NCBI RefSeq assembly: GCF_034314045.1
Contig: NZ_JAVIWL010000001.1
Coordinates: forward strand, 3,968,001 to 4,032,000
Length of the DNA: 64,000 bases
Direction: 5' to 3'
DNA from: Glaciimonas sp. CA11.2
GTDB lineage: Bacteria; Pseudomonadota; Gammaproteobacteria; Burkholderiales; Burkholderiaceae_D
Shown here: piece by piece, positions 9,059-17,430 of the stretch
Layout: each line of letters opens with the position of its first letter
Numbering within the stretch: the stretch's first letter is position 1
Translations under genes and position numbers: made by a program
Notes under the pieces: generated by a model
Told to the model about the DNA's origin: nothing
What the model saw: only the letters and a program-made list of their open reading frames with translations
Database searches by the model: none

Positions 9059-9088
9059 AAAAATCCCCGGTGCGCTGGGGATTTTTTT
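9059..9088 (+). terminator. Intrinsic terminator of the csp gene
   Basis: AAATCCCC (9061-9068) pairs with GGGGATTT (9077-9084), closed by a short loop, and is followed by TTTT. It lies 20 bases after the csp stop codon. Confidence 0.9.
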
Positions 9089-9729
9089 CGTCTAGCTTTT
9101 CGTATTCTTTGTCCTGATCTGTCTTCCATTTCCCAAATTGCACGTTGCTATATTGTTATGTTCTCATCTTAGCTATCCAATGCCTTAACGGCGCAGTCGT
9201 TTGAAATCCGGGAAGTATTTCCCTTTCCCATCCTTATTTCAGCCATCCTAATTGGATGGCAGAATATTAACGACCTTTTTGATGTAAAAACGGCGACATT
9301 GGTTATGCTGTTTTGGTTTTAATAGGTAGAAAAAGTCGCGCAATAAGCGTTGTATCTGCACTACTAAAAAATAGTGAAATCGATTCGAAATCGTCGGACA
9401 TTAAAATTTTTCACCTCATTGATGAAAAGGTTTGGGGGTGACAGCCTTGTTTGTGCGGATAGTACGTACTGTTTTTTAAAAAACATCATATTGTCAGGAA
9501 CTTGTAAGGGTGGACTGAAATGCTGCGTTGTCTGATATTTTTTAGATCAAAAACTAAAACGCAGATGGTGACAAAATCGCTCGGGGAAATGCCTCAAAAT
9601 TGTAGGCAATTGCAGTATCCTGCGAGTTGATGTGTAGCTAGCTAATGAGCTCCCGTCATGCCGAGGACAGCAGTTAAAAGTCAGGCACGCAGGATGAACA
9701 TAATAAATAACAGGAAAGAGGAAGAGACC
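9089..9729. other. Intergenic region upstream of the first ABC operon
   Basis: 640 bases with no supportable gene. A small perfect hairpin GCCATCC-TAATT-GGATGGC sits at 9242-9260 but has no adjacent T-run. The promoter of the ABC operon should lie in the right part; no clear sigma-70 or sigma-54 boxes could be assigned. Confidence 0.45.
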
Positions 9730-10899
9730 ATGTCATATAAAACTAACGTATTCGTTGCCGCTGCTTTACTAACTTGGTCGATTGCCGGTGTTACCTCGGC
9801 TGTCGCAGCAGAGCCAATCAAGATAGGCGTCACAGGGCCATTTACCGGTGGTTCCGCACCGATGGGCGTCTCCATGCGTGACGGCGTTAAGTTGGCGGTT
9901 GCAGACATCAATGCAAAGGGCGGTCTTTTGGGACGTCAATTACAATTGGTTGAACGCGATGATGAAGCTAAAAATGAGCGCGGTGTCCAGGTAGCGCAAG
10001 AATTGATCAACAAAGAAAAGGTCGTCGCCACGGTTGGTTTTGCAAATACCGGTGTAGCCCTTGCATCGCAACGCTTCTATCAGGAAGCAAAAATTCCGGT
10101 GATGAATAGTGTTGCGACTGGCAGCATTATTACTAAACAATTTGTTGGTCCGGAAAACAAGGACAACTATATTTTCCGTACTTCTGCAAACGACACCATT
10201 CAATCAAAAATGATTGTCGACGAAGCTGTTGGACGTCAAAAATACACCAAGGTAGCGATTCTGGCTGACTCCACTAATTATGGTCAACTTGGTCGGGAAG
10301 ATTTGGAAAAGGCACTTTTGGCAAACGGCATCAAGCCGGTTGCCGTAGAAAAGTACAATCTCAAAGATGTCGATATGACCGCACAATTGCTGAAGGCCAA
10401 GCAGGGCGGCGCGCAAGTAATATTGACTTACGGTATTGGACCTGAGTTGGCCCAAATCGCAAACGGCATGGAAAAGATTAACTGGAAAGTACCGATTATC
10501 GGTAGCTGGCCTTTGTCGATGGGTAATTTTATCGACAATGCAGGTAAGAACGGCGATGGTGCGCGTATGCCCCAAACTTTTATTCAGGATGGTAATACGC
10601 CGATGCGTAAAAACTTTATCCAGGCCTATCAAAAGGCCTATAAAGTAGAGCGGATGCCGTCTGCTGTTTCGGCTGCCCAAGGTTACGACTCGATCTACTT
10701 GCTCGCTGCGGCGATCAAACAGGCCGGCTCCACCGACGGCGCGAAAGTTCGGGAGGCGTTGGAAAATCTAAAGGCCCCTGTAGAAGGCGTTATCACCACT
10801 TACAATAAACCATACAGCCACGATGATCACGAGGCTATTAAGCCTACTATGGTTACGATTGGTGTAGTTAAGGATGGCCGTGTCGTTCTAGCAAAGTAA
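9730..10899 (+). CDS. Branched-chain amino-acid-type ABC substrate-binding protein
   Basis: A 389-residue periplasmic binding protein of the LivJ/LivK type (type I fold, peripla_BP_6). A signal peptide spans residues 1-25 (cleavage after AVAA). The mature start EPIKIGVTGPFTGGSAPMG is the classic family opening, and GVQVAQELINKEKVVATVGF follows. The ATG at 9730 is chosen over an in-frame upstream ATG (9658) because a purine-rich GGAAAGAGGAAGAG sequence precedes it and the signal peptide then starts at the N-terminus. It heads an operon with permeases and ATPases, separated from them by a terminator-like hairpin. The ligand may be a branched-chain or other amino acid. Confidence 0.9.
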   Translation: MSYKTNVFVAAALLTWSIAGVTSAVAAEPIKIGVTGPFTGGSAPMGVSMRDGVKLAVADINAKGGLLGRQLQLVERDDEAKNERGVQVAQELINKEKVVATVGFANTGVALASQRFYQEAKIPVMNSVATGSIITKQFVGPENKDNYIFRTSANDTIQSKMIVDEAVGRQKYTKVAILADSTNYGQLGREDLEKALLANGIKPVAVEKYNLKDVDMTAQLLKAKQGGAQVILTYGIGPELAQIANGMEKINWKVPIIGSWPLSMGNFIDNAGKNGDGARMPQTFIQDGNTPMRKNFIQAYQKAYKVERMPSAVSAAQGYDSIYLLAAAIKQAGSTDGAKVREALENLKAPVEGVITTYNKPYSHDDHEAIKPTMVTIGVVKDGRVVLAK

Positions 10900-10953
10900 C
10901 GCTATCAAGAACCGTTTATTGGCTTTGCTGTATGAACGGATATTGACGATCAT

Positions 10954-10987
10954 GCCAGTCCTTGGGAACCGGGGGCTGGCTTTTTTT
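10954..10987 (+). terminator. Terminator between binding protein and permease genes
   Basis: GCCAGTCC (10954-10961) pairs with GGGGCTGGC and is followed by seven T residues. It sits in the 165-base gap before the first permease gene, with no new promoter evident, so it probably attenuates rather than ends the operon, giving excess binding protein over membrane components. Confidence 0.8.
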
Positions 10988-11064
10988 ATTGCCTTATAGC
11001 TGCCGTACTAAGGTAATTTGAGATCGTATTTTTTCGTATTTTTTCGTCTTTTGGGTAAAACAAC

Positions 11065-11955
11065 ATGGAAATCTTTCTCCAGCTGGTTTTTAGCGGTGTC
11101 GCGTTGGGTATGATCTACGCGGTGATTGCTTTCGGCTATCAACTTACTTTCGCAACTTCCGGCACGCTCAATTTTGGACAGGGCGAAGCACTGATGCTAG
11201 GTGCGCTGGTCGGCTTGAGTCTGGTTGGTAATATTCACGGCGGTCCTTTTTTAAATTACTGGCTAATGATTCCGGTAGTGATTATGTTCGGCGCCTTACA
11301 AGGCGTTGTGGTCGAGTGGATAGGCGTACGCCCGGCGATCAAAATTAAGTCGGAGTTTGGCTGGATCATGTCGACCATCGCGCTCGCGATCATCTTCAGA
11401 AACGTCGCTGAAAATATCTGGGGCAAAGATGACCTGACATTCCCATCACCGCTATCGGCAACGCCTTTTCAGGTATTTGGTGCCAGTGTGCAGCCGATGC
11501 AAGTTGTTGTAGTGCTGGGTGCTCTCGGCATGATGCTAGCGGTCGAGCTATTCAATCGTAAATCTATTTATGGCAAAGCAGTTGTTGCGACCGCCAATGA
11601 TCGTGACGCAGCGGGACTGATGGGCATTAACACCAGCATGGTGATTACGTTCTCCTACGCATTATCGTCCGCGACTGCCGCTTTTGCTGGCGTACTGGTG
11701 GCACCGCTGACCTTAACCGGCGCAACAATGGGTGCAGCCTTGGGTTTGAAAGCATTTGCAGTTGCCATTATTGGTGGTTTGACCTCTGGTATGGGCGCGG
11801 TGGTTGGCGGATTAATTCTGGGGATCGCCGAAACGTTGACTGGTTTTTATGTCTCGACTGGATATAAGGAAGTGCCAGGACTAGTTTTACTCCTGCTGGT
11901 CTTAGCCGTTAAACCTGCCGGTTTGTTTGGTAAAACTGCCATCAAGAAGGTGTAA
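11065..11955 (+). CDS. ABC permease, LivH family
   Basis: A 296-residue inner-membrane permease with about eight hydrophobic segments. It shows the LivH hallmarks: an early GMIYAVIAFGYQLTFATSGTLNFGQGE segment (residues 12-38) and the coupling region YGKAVVATANDRDAAGLMGI (about 170-190), followed by AFAVAIIGGLTSGMGAVVGG. It forms the translocation pore with the permease half of the next gene, whose start codon overlaps its stop. No strong Shine-Dalgarno sequence is visible ahead of the ATG. Confidence 0.92.
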   Translation: MEIFLQLVFSGVALGMIYAVIAFGYQLTFATSGTLNFGQGEALMLGALVGLSLVGNIHGGPFLNYWLMIPVVIMFGALQGVVVEWIGVRPAIKIKSEFGWIMSTIALAIIFRNVAENIWGKDDLTFPSPLSATPFQVFGASVQPMQVVVVLGALGMMLAVELFNRKSIYGKAVVATANDRDAAGLMGINTSMVITFSYALSSATAAFAGVLVAPLTLTGATMGAALGLKAFAVAIIGGLTSGMGAVVGGLILGIAETLTGFYVSTGYKEVPGLVLLLLVLAVKPAGLFGKTAIKKV

Positions 11956-13949
11956 TGATGAGCAAAAAAATATTTGCATTAAGTTTGCTAGGGATTGTGG
12001 CATTGGGCGTTTTTCCGCTGGTATTTCATAATCCGTATTACATTCATCTGGCCGAAACCATCCTGATTTATGCCATTTTATTATTCGGCCTCGATATCGT
12101 CGTCGGGTACACCGGTCAAGTGTCGCTGGGTCATGCCGGATTATTTGGTATCGGCTCATATACAACCGGTGTTTTGGTATTTAAATTAGGTTGGCCGTTC
12201 TTGCTTGCTGCACCGGCCAGTCTGGTAGTGACGGCATTATTTGGCGCCATTATGGCCTTGCCAGCGCTGCGGGTTACCGGTCCTTATTTGGCAATGGTGA
12301 CGCTCGCGTTCGGTACCATCACCGGTATATTGATCAATGAAATGTCATTTCTGACCGATGGCCCAATGGGTATCAAGCTTAGCAAACCTTCGTTCTGGGG
12401 TTACAAGCTGGATGAAGTTGAATACTTTTATCTGGTCGCTGTACTAATGGTGTTGTCGCTTCTGGTAGTGCACCGTATTCTGAAGTCGCATTTGGGCAGG
12501 GCTTTTGAAGCTTTGCGCGATAGTCCGATTGCCTCCGATTGTATGGGTGTGTCGGTGTATCGTTATAAAGTCTATGCGTTTGTTATTAGCGCTGCGTTAG
12601 CAGGTCTGGCCGGTAGCTTGTATGCGTATTCGGAAGAGTATATTTCACCGAACACTTATAACTTCGAGCTGACGATTCTGTTCTTGCTTGCTGTCATTAT
12701 GGGAGGTCGCAAGAGCCGTATCGGATCGTTAATCGGCGCGTTGATTGTGGTGATGCTACCGAGTTTGTTATCCGACATTAACCTGTTTCGGGATATTGCA
12801 ACTGTCATCGCCGTAGCCGGCGTGGGTTCCGGAGCGTACTTATTATTCAAAAAACGTAAAACGCCACGCGAACTCGCTGTTCCGGTTTTAGCCACTGTTG
12901 GCCTGGCTATTTTTGCCTACCGACTGGAAAATATTACCGACTGGCGTTTGACGGTATTTGGTTTAATGACGTTGTTCGTCGTGTATTACCTGCAAGATGG
13001 GATCGTCGGATTTGTGCGAGGTGTGTTTGCTAAAAAAGGTATTGCGGCCCGCAAGCCTCTTCCCGTGACGACAGTCGCAGATAATGTCTGGGCGGGTAGC
13101 GCCGGCAACGTTGAAATTGGCACTAATTTACTCAGTGCCAAACAACTTTTGATGCAATTTGGTGGTTTGAAAGCGTTGAATCAGGTTGATTTGAATATTG
13201 TGAAAGGTTCGGTGCATGGATTGATCGGTCCTAACGGTTCAGGCAAAAGTACCATGATGAACGTGTTGACCGGCATCTATAAACCGACTGCTGGCGTGGT
13301 TGAGTTTAATGGTCGCGTGATCTCTGGTACAACGCCCTCCGCCATCGCGTTGGGCGGGGTTGCACGCACATTTCAAAATGTGCAGTTGTTCGGTGAAATG
13401 ACCGCGACAGAAAACGTTTTGGTTGGCTTGCATCATACGTTTCGTAGTAATGTTTTGGACGTTATGCTTAACACTCGTCGTTATCGGGAAGAAGAACAAG
13501 CTGCTCGGGTGCGGGCTGCCAGTATTTTGCAGTTTGTGGGTCTTTCCGATTTGGCTGGTGAAGAGGCGCGCAATCTTCCTTATGGCAAACAGCGTTTGCT
13601 GGAGATTGGGCGCGCATTGGGCTTAAATCCAGAACTATTGTTATTGGATGAGCCTGCTGCGGGACTGACAGCACCGGATATCGTGGAGTTAATTGCGATC
13701 ATTCATAAGATTCGTGACCACGGCATTACCATCATCCTGATTGAACATCATATGGATGTGGTAATGACTATTTCAGACACCGTCACGGTGCTCGATTTCG
13801 GACAGAAAATAGCTGAAGGCAAACCTGCCGCTGTGCAAGCCGATCCTGCTGTGATCGAAGCATACCTTGGAGGTAATGTTAGCGATGAAGAAGTCGCTCA
13901 TGCGCCGACCACATCCACACCATTAACATCCAGCGAAGCGGGGGCTTGA
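11955..13949 (+). CDS. Fused LivM permease - LivG ATPase
   Basis: A 664-residue single polypeptide joining two normally separate subunits. Residues 1-300 are a LivM-type permease (AETILIYAILLFGLDIVVGYTGQVSLGHAG at 30-60, ALRDSPIASDCMGV at about 190). Residues 300-370 carry two extra hydrophobic segments and a linker. Residues 390-650 are a LivG-type ATPase with Walker A GPNGSGKST (about 422), the signature-region variant LPYGKQRLLEIGRAL, Walker B LLLLDEP (about 560) and the family C-terminus with VIEAYLGG. The fusion reads through with no stop or frame change. It fixes one ATPase per permease half; the partner ATPase is the next gene, two bases downstream. Confidence 0.92.
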   Translation: MMSKKIFALSLLGIVALGVFPLVFHNPYYIHLAETILIYAILLFGLDIVVGYTGQVSLGHAGLFGIGSYTTGVLVFKLGWPFLLAAPASLVVTALFGAIMALPALRVTGPYLAMVTLAFGTITGILINEMSFLTDGPMGIKLSKPSFWGYKLDEVEYFYLVAVLMVLSLLVVHRILKSHLGRAFEALRDSPIASDCMGVSVYRYKVYAFVISAALAGLAGSLYAYSEEYISPNTYNFELTILFLLAVIMGGRKSRIGSLIGALIVVMLPSLLSDINLFRDIATVIAVAGVGSGAYLLFKKRKTPRELAVPVLATVGLAIFAYRLENITDWRLTVFGLMTLFVVYYLQDGIVGFVRGVFAKKGIAARKPLPVTTVADNVWAGSAGNVEIGTNLLSAKQLLMQFGGLKALNQVDLNIVKGSVHGLIGPNGSGKSTMMNVLTGIYKPTAGVVEFNGRVISGTTPSAIALGGVARTFQNVQLFGEMTATENVLVGLHHTFRSNVLDVMLNTRRYREEEQAARVRAASILQFVGLSDLAGEEARNLPYGKQRLLEIGRALGLNPELLLLDEPAAGLTAPDIVELIAIIHKIRDHGITIILIEHHMDVVMTISDTVTVLDFGQKIAEGKPAAVQADPAVIEAYLGGNVSDEEVAHAPTTSTPLTSSEAGA

Positions 13950-13950
13950 A

Positions 13951-14673
13951 ATGCTATCAATTTCTAATCTACACGCCGCTTACGGCAAAGTTGAAGTTTT
14001 GCATGGTATTTCTTTAGAGGTACCCAAGGGAAAAGTAGTGACGTTGGTCGGCTCCAATGGTGCTGGCAAAACGACTACGATGCGTGCCATTTCGGGCATG
14101 CTCAAGCCGCGTATGGGTACCATTACGTTGGGTGGCAAGGATGTTACCGGACTTGACTCGCATAAAATTGCCCGTGCCGGACTAGCCCATTCGCCTGAGG
14201 GACGGCGAGTGTTTGCGACGATGAGCGTGACAGACAATTTGTTGTTAGGCGCGTTTCCACGTTTCACCAAAGCGCGCCCGCGCGGCGATATAGCGCACGA
14301 TCTTGAGAAGGCGTTGGAGCTTTTTCCTCGCTTGAAAGAGAGGCAAACGCAGCTGGCTGGGACTTTGTCCGGTGGTGAGCAACAGATGTTGGCGATGGCG
14401 CGCGCGGTGATGCTCAATCCAGAAGTCATTTTGCTGGATGAGCCATCGATGGGGCTTGCCCCGATTTTGGTGGAGGAAGTGTTCCGCATCATCATGCGTC
14501 TAAAAGAGCAGGGGATCACGATGCTGCTGGTTGAGCAATTTGCTGCTGCTGCTTTGAACGTTGCGGACTATGGTTATGTGTTGGAAAATGGTCGTATTTC
14601 CGTGCACGGACCGGCTGAAAAGCTGCGAAATGATCCAGCGGTGCAGGCTGCTTATCTAGGCGGTGGTCACTAG
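13951..14673 (+). CDS. ABC ATPase, LivF family
   Basis: A 240-residue ATP-binding subunit: Walker A GSNGAGKTT (residues 35-43), ABC signature LSGGEQQML (about 139), Walker B VILLDEP, H-loop region replaced by the LivF-typical LLVEQ. The C-terminus KLRNDPAVQAAYLGGGH matches LivF. It follows the LivM-LivG fusion by one base and ends the operon before a strong terminator. It energises uptake with the fused ATPase domain at the cytoplasmic face. Confidence 0.93.
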   Translation: MLSISNLHAAYGKVEVLHGISLEVPKGKVVTLVGSNGAGKTTTMRAISGMLKPRMGTITLGGKDVTGLDSHKIARAGLAHSPEGRRVFATMSVTDNLLLGAFPRFTKARPRGDIAHDLEKALELFPRLKERQTQLAGTLSGGEQQMLAMARAVMLNPEVILLDEPSMGLAPILVEEVFRIIMRLKEQGITMLLVEQFAAAALNVADYGYVLENGRISVHGPAEKLRNDPAVQAAYLGGGH

Positions 14674-14715
14674 CGCTTGTTGTTCTAATGTAGTCGGATA
14701 TCATCTATTTAACTA

Positions 14716-14758
14716 AAAAAATGCCCCGCGACCTCAAACCTGAGGGGCGGGGCGTTTT
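14716..14758. terminator. Bidirectional terminator between livF-like gene and terC
   Basis: A GC-rich hairpin (GCCCCGC...CCTCA / TGAGG...GCGGGGC, loop AACC) preceded by an A-run and followed by TTTT. It lies between convergent genes and has a U-tract on both strands. Confidence 0.85.
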
Positions 14759-14784
14759 GTTATCCAGAACCCTAACTATTAGTT

Positions 14785-15519
14785 TTAACCATTATTTGCT
14801 GGTCCCGTATGGACAGATTTGCTGTTTTTGGATGCCATCCATCCGCCACCTAATACCACCGCCATTCCAACGATATAGGCGATATAAGTAAGCCAAGGTA
14901 CGCTATTCCAGAAGTCTGCAATCAACGGTTCAGTGATAATCATATGTATTGCGGTGTAGACCAAAATCGCTGCACCGACGTAGATCGTAACGGGAAACTT
15001 CTCAATCAGTTTTAATGCCAATGTCGATCCCCACACCATAATCGGTACCGAAATCAGCAAGCCGACGATGACCAGAAAAATACTCCCGTGCGCAGCCCCA
15101 GCCACTGCGAGAACATTATCGATTCCCATGACAGTATCGGCAATAATGATGGTTTTCAGCGCCACAGCCATACTATTGATTTTACTTCCGTCAATATTGT
15201 GAGCACTTGAATCGCTTAGTAAGCGATAAGCAATCCACAGCAGCGCAGCGCCACCGAGTAACAGCAAGCCCGGAATTTTCAACAGCCATACGACCGCAAT
15301 AGTCATTAATACGCGCGTAATGACAGCGCCTAAGGTTCCCCAGATAATGGCTTTTTTGCGTAAATGATCGGGTAGATTACGAGCGGCCATCGCGATCACA
15401 ATAGCGTTATCACCCGCAAGAACCAGATCAATGACGACGATCGATAAGAGCGCCGTAAAAAATTTGGCCATATCCCAATCGGCCATACCCAAGGTTGCTA
15501 ATAAACTTGAAAAATCCAT
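14785..15519 (-). CDS. TerC-family membrane protein, probable Mn2+ exporter
   Basis: A 244-residue membrane protein with about seven transmembrane helices. TerC hallmarks are the acidic intramembrane motifs IDLVLAGDNAIVIAMA (residues 30-45) and IIADTVMGIDNVLAVAGA (about 125-142). Members such as E. coli Alx and B. subtilis YceF/YkoY export manganese or metalate secreted enzymes. The case for manganese here rests on the yybP-ykoY-type leader upstream (15656-15801). GGAGA lies 5 bases before the ATG. The gene is alone and converges with the ABC operon. Confidence 0.9.
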   Translation of the reverse strand: MDFSSLLATLGMADWDMAKFFTALLSIVVIDLVLAGDNAIVIAMAARNLPDHLRKKAIIWGTLGAVITRVLMTIAVVWLLKIPGLLLLGGAALLWIAYRLLSDSSAHNIDGSKINSMAVALKTIIIADTVMGIDNVLAVAGAAHGSIFLVIVGLLISVPIMVWGSTLALKLIEKFPVTIYVGAAILVYTAIHMIITEPLIADFWNSVPWLTYIAYIVGMAVVLGGGWMASKNSKSVHTGPANNG

Positions 15520-15655
15520 AAAATCTCCGTCGACATAAATGTAAGGTGAAAGCCGTAAATAATAGTAATTTCGACTCTAATCTCGAACAGAATGGAGGAT
15601 GACAGGATTGGTGAGGAGAACACACGACACAATGCCTGCATGGATTCCATGCTGA

Positions 15656-15801
15656 CAAAGGTCTTGCTCAACAGATCAGATCAATCTGCCATGGTAACCG
15701 GGTGCAAGCGTTGTGCTTGTTCCGTGATGACGACTACCGTGTAAAGCGTTGACGTCGCAGATATGATCTTGACGTTGACGCTTGAGAGCTACTCCCCTTT
15801 G
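15656..15801 (-). promoter_or_regulatory. yybP-ykoY manganese riboswitch upstream of terC
   Basis: On the minus strand the leader starts CAAAGGGGAGTAGC and ends AGCAAGACCTTTG. These are the two conserved ends of the yybP-ykoY class, and CAAAGG/CCTTTG close the basal helix P1. A CCGGTT element lies shortly before the 3' conserved block. Length (146 nt), strand, and position 136 bases upstream of a TerC-family start agree with known members, which bind Mn2+ and switch on export genes. The downstream 136 bases would be the expression platform. Not folded computationally. Confidence 0.88.
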
Positions 15802-15873
15802 GAGGGCGGAACCAAATGTGACTCCGCTGACGGCAGTGTACTACATTAACAATTAAATCCACGAAATAATGAT

Positions 15874-15975
15874 AGGACTTACGCAAAATCGCCCCAGCTG
15901 CATTGTGCTTTCCTTGCCGCACTCGCGTGCTGTCTGCGTCGGCACGCCTTGCTGGGACGGTTTTGCGTAAGTCCT
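15874..15975. repeat. Dispersed ~100-bp imperfect palindrome, copy A
   Basis: A 102-bp unit whose ends are inverted: AGGACTTACGCAAAA on the left and TTTTGCGTAAGTCCT on the right, extended inward by CCCAGC/GCTGGG. The interior includes GTGCTTTCCTTG. Related copies are at 42583-42682 and 61226-61286, and a more distant one at 17257-17348. A degenerate extra right end follows at 15999-16020. No reading frame is evident. Confidence 0.75.
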
Positions 15976-16076
15976 GTCTTACTTGAGAGATATGCAAACG
16001 CCTTTGCTGGGATGGTTTTGTGAGGTGTTGTTAGAGGGAAATATCGATAAAATGTTATCTTCTCAATATGCACATC

Positions 16077-16982
16077 TCAGCCCTTACGCCAATAATCTGC
16101 TTGCGCGTACGCATGCCGCAAAAAATCTACGAAGGCGCGTATTCGCAAGGGTAAATGTCGTCGTTGTGCGAATACTGCGTAAATGTCATTACCGGGCGCA
16201 GCAAATTCGTCCATTACTGTAACAAGTTGGCCTGATTCTATCTCGGTGCCAACTTCCCACATTGAACGCCATGCCAGTCCTTTGCCGCTGATCGCCCAGT
16301 CGTGCAATACCTGACCGTCGTTACAAAATAAATTGCCTGCTACCTTCATCGTCACGACTTTACCATTTTGGCGAAAAACCCAGCCGCGCTGGCTACCGTC
16401 GCCACTCATGGCAAGACAATTATGTTTCGCCAGGTCGTCCAATGATTGCGGTTTGCCATGGCGTTTGATGTAAGCGGGGGATGCCACGACGACGCGCTTG
16501 TTATCGGCTAATTTAGTGCCGATCAGGGTTGAGTCGGATAGCGAAGCAATGCGTATGGCGACATCGACGCCTTCGCCAATCAGATCCACCACGCGATCAT
16601 TCAGATTGAGGGTGAGCGTTACATCGCGATGCTCGGTTAAAAACGAAGGCATCAACGGCGCCACGTGCTGACGACCAAAGCCCGCAGGTGCAGAAATCAG
16701 CAAATGACCGCTCGCGTGTGCGCTGCGTTCAGAGACTGCGGATTCCGCATCTTCCAGATCGGAAAGAATCCGCTGGCAGTCCTCCAAAAAAGCCTCGCCT
16801 TCGTTGGTAAGCGCAATCTTGCGCGTGGTGCGCTGGAGTAATTTGACGCCAAGGCGTTCTTCCAAGGCATCCAGACGGCGTCCAATCATGGCTGGCGCTA
16901 TTCCTTCAGCGCGCGCCGCTGCGGACAAACTGCCTTTGGCAGCAATCTCTACAAAAGTCGAAATTTGCTTGAATTGGTCCAT
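16077..16982 (-). CDS. LysR-family transcriptional regulator
   Basis: A 301-residue LysR-type regulator. The N-terminal winged helix-turn-helix spans residues 1-60 (MDQFKQISTFVEIAAKGSLS, then AARAEGIAPAMIGRRLDALEERLG), and an effector-binding domain follows, with GHLLISAPAGFGRQHVAP around residue 92. The subgroup resembles the small CrgA/DsdC-like Betaproteobacterial regulators whose genes occur next to metabolic genes. It is transcribed divergently from malate synthase aceB, 449 bases away, so control of aceB is a reasonable guess but not shown. A repeat copy lies immediately downstream. Confidence 0.88.
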   Translation of the reverse strand: MDQFKQISTFVEIAAKGSLSAAARAEGIAPAMIGRRLDALEERLGVKLLQRTTRKIALTNEGEAFLEDCQRILSDLEDAESAVSERSAHASGHLLISAPAGFGRQHVAPLMPSFLTEHRDVTLTLNLNDRVVDLIGEGVDVAIRIASLSDSTLIGTKLADNKRVVVASPAYIKRHGKPQSLDDLAKHNCLAMSGDGSQRGWVFRQNGKVVTMKVAGNLFCNDGQVLHDWAISGKGLAWRSMWEVGTEIESGQLVTVMDEFAAPGNDIYAVFAQRRHLPLRIRAFVDFLRHAYAQADYWRKG

Positions 16983-17430
16983 CGCGTGATTCTCTTTCTT
17001 TTTGTCGCGGACTTACACTTGCCACTGTCTTTACGAAATTGCACGCAAATGATTTTGTCTGGATCCTTACAAGTTTTGGCCACTTGTGACTAAAACGCAT
17101 AGATCATATGATAAATGATTCCACCTATGATGATTTAGTTTAAATATACTCTATAACGTAAAATCGTTAGAATGCTATTCCAACTTTTGAATACTCAACA
17201 TGGTGCAATAGCGAATGTAGCAGCGCACAATACGGGATTCGCGCAGCATATTAACGAGGATTTACGCAAAACCTTAAAGCGGATTCATACCTACCGGCTT
17301 TATATTCACTTTATCGTTATGCCTCGCAGAGACATTTGGCGTAAGTCTGCTTAAGAGAAGCAAAAACGTAAAAAGCGATTTGAAACACCGAATTAAATAC
17401 CGAATCAAATTTCAAAAACAGGAGCGATGT
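16983..17430. other. Divergent lysR-aceB intergenic region
   Basis: 448 bases that must contain the promoters of the LysR gene and of aceB. The segment 17257-17348 resembles the ends of the dispersed palindrome. A TTGAATACTC...-type AT-rich stretch is present, but I could not assign promoter boxes or a LysR site (T-N11-A) with confidence. Confidence 0.4.
17257..17348. repeat. Possible distant copy B of the palindromic repeat
   Basis: Ends AGGATTTACGCAAAACC and GGCGTAAGTCT match those of copy A in inverted orientation at a similar spacing (92 bp), but the interior lacks the GTGCTTTCCTTG core. It lies in the aceB leader region. Confidence 0.4.

Noticed and set aside
13980..14519. A 179-codon open frame antisense to the livF-type gene
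   Set aside because: It mirrors a clearly coding ATPase gene; its sequence is Ser/Arg-rich shadow code, without start signals or family resemblance.
15734..16073. Small minus-strand frames across the riboswitch and repeat copy A
   Set aside because: They overlap conserved RNA structure and a palindromic repeat, both of which explain the sequence better than coding.
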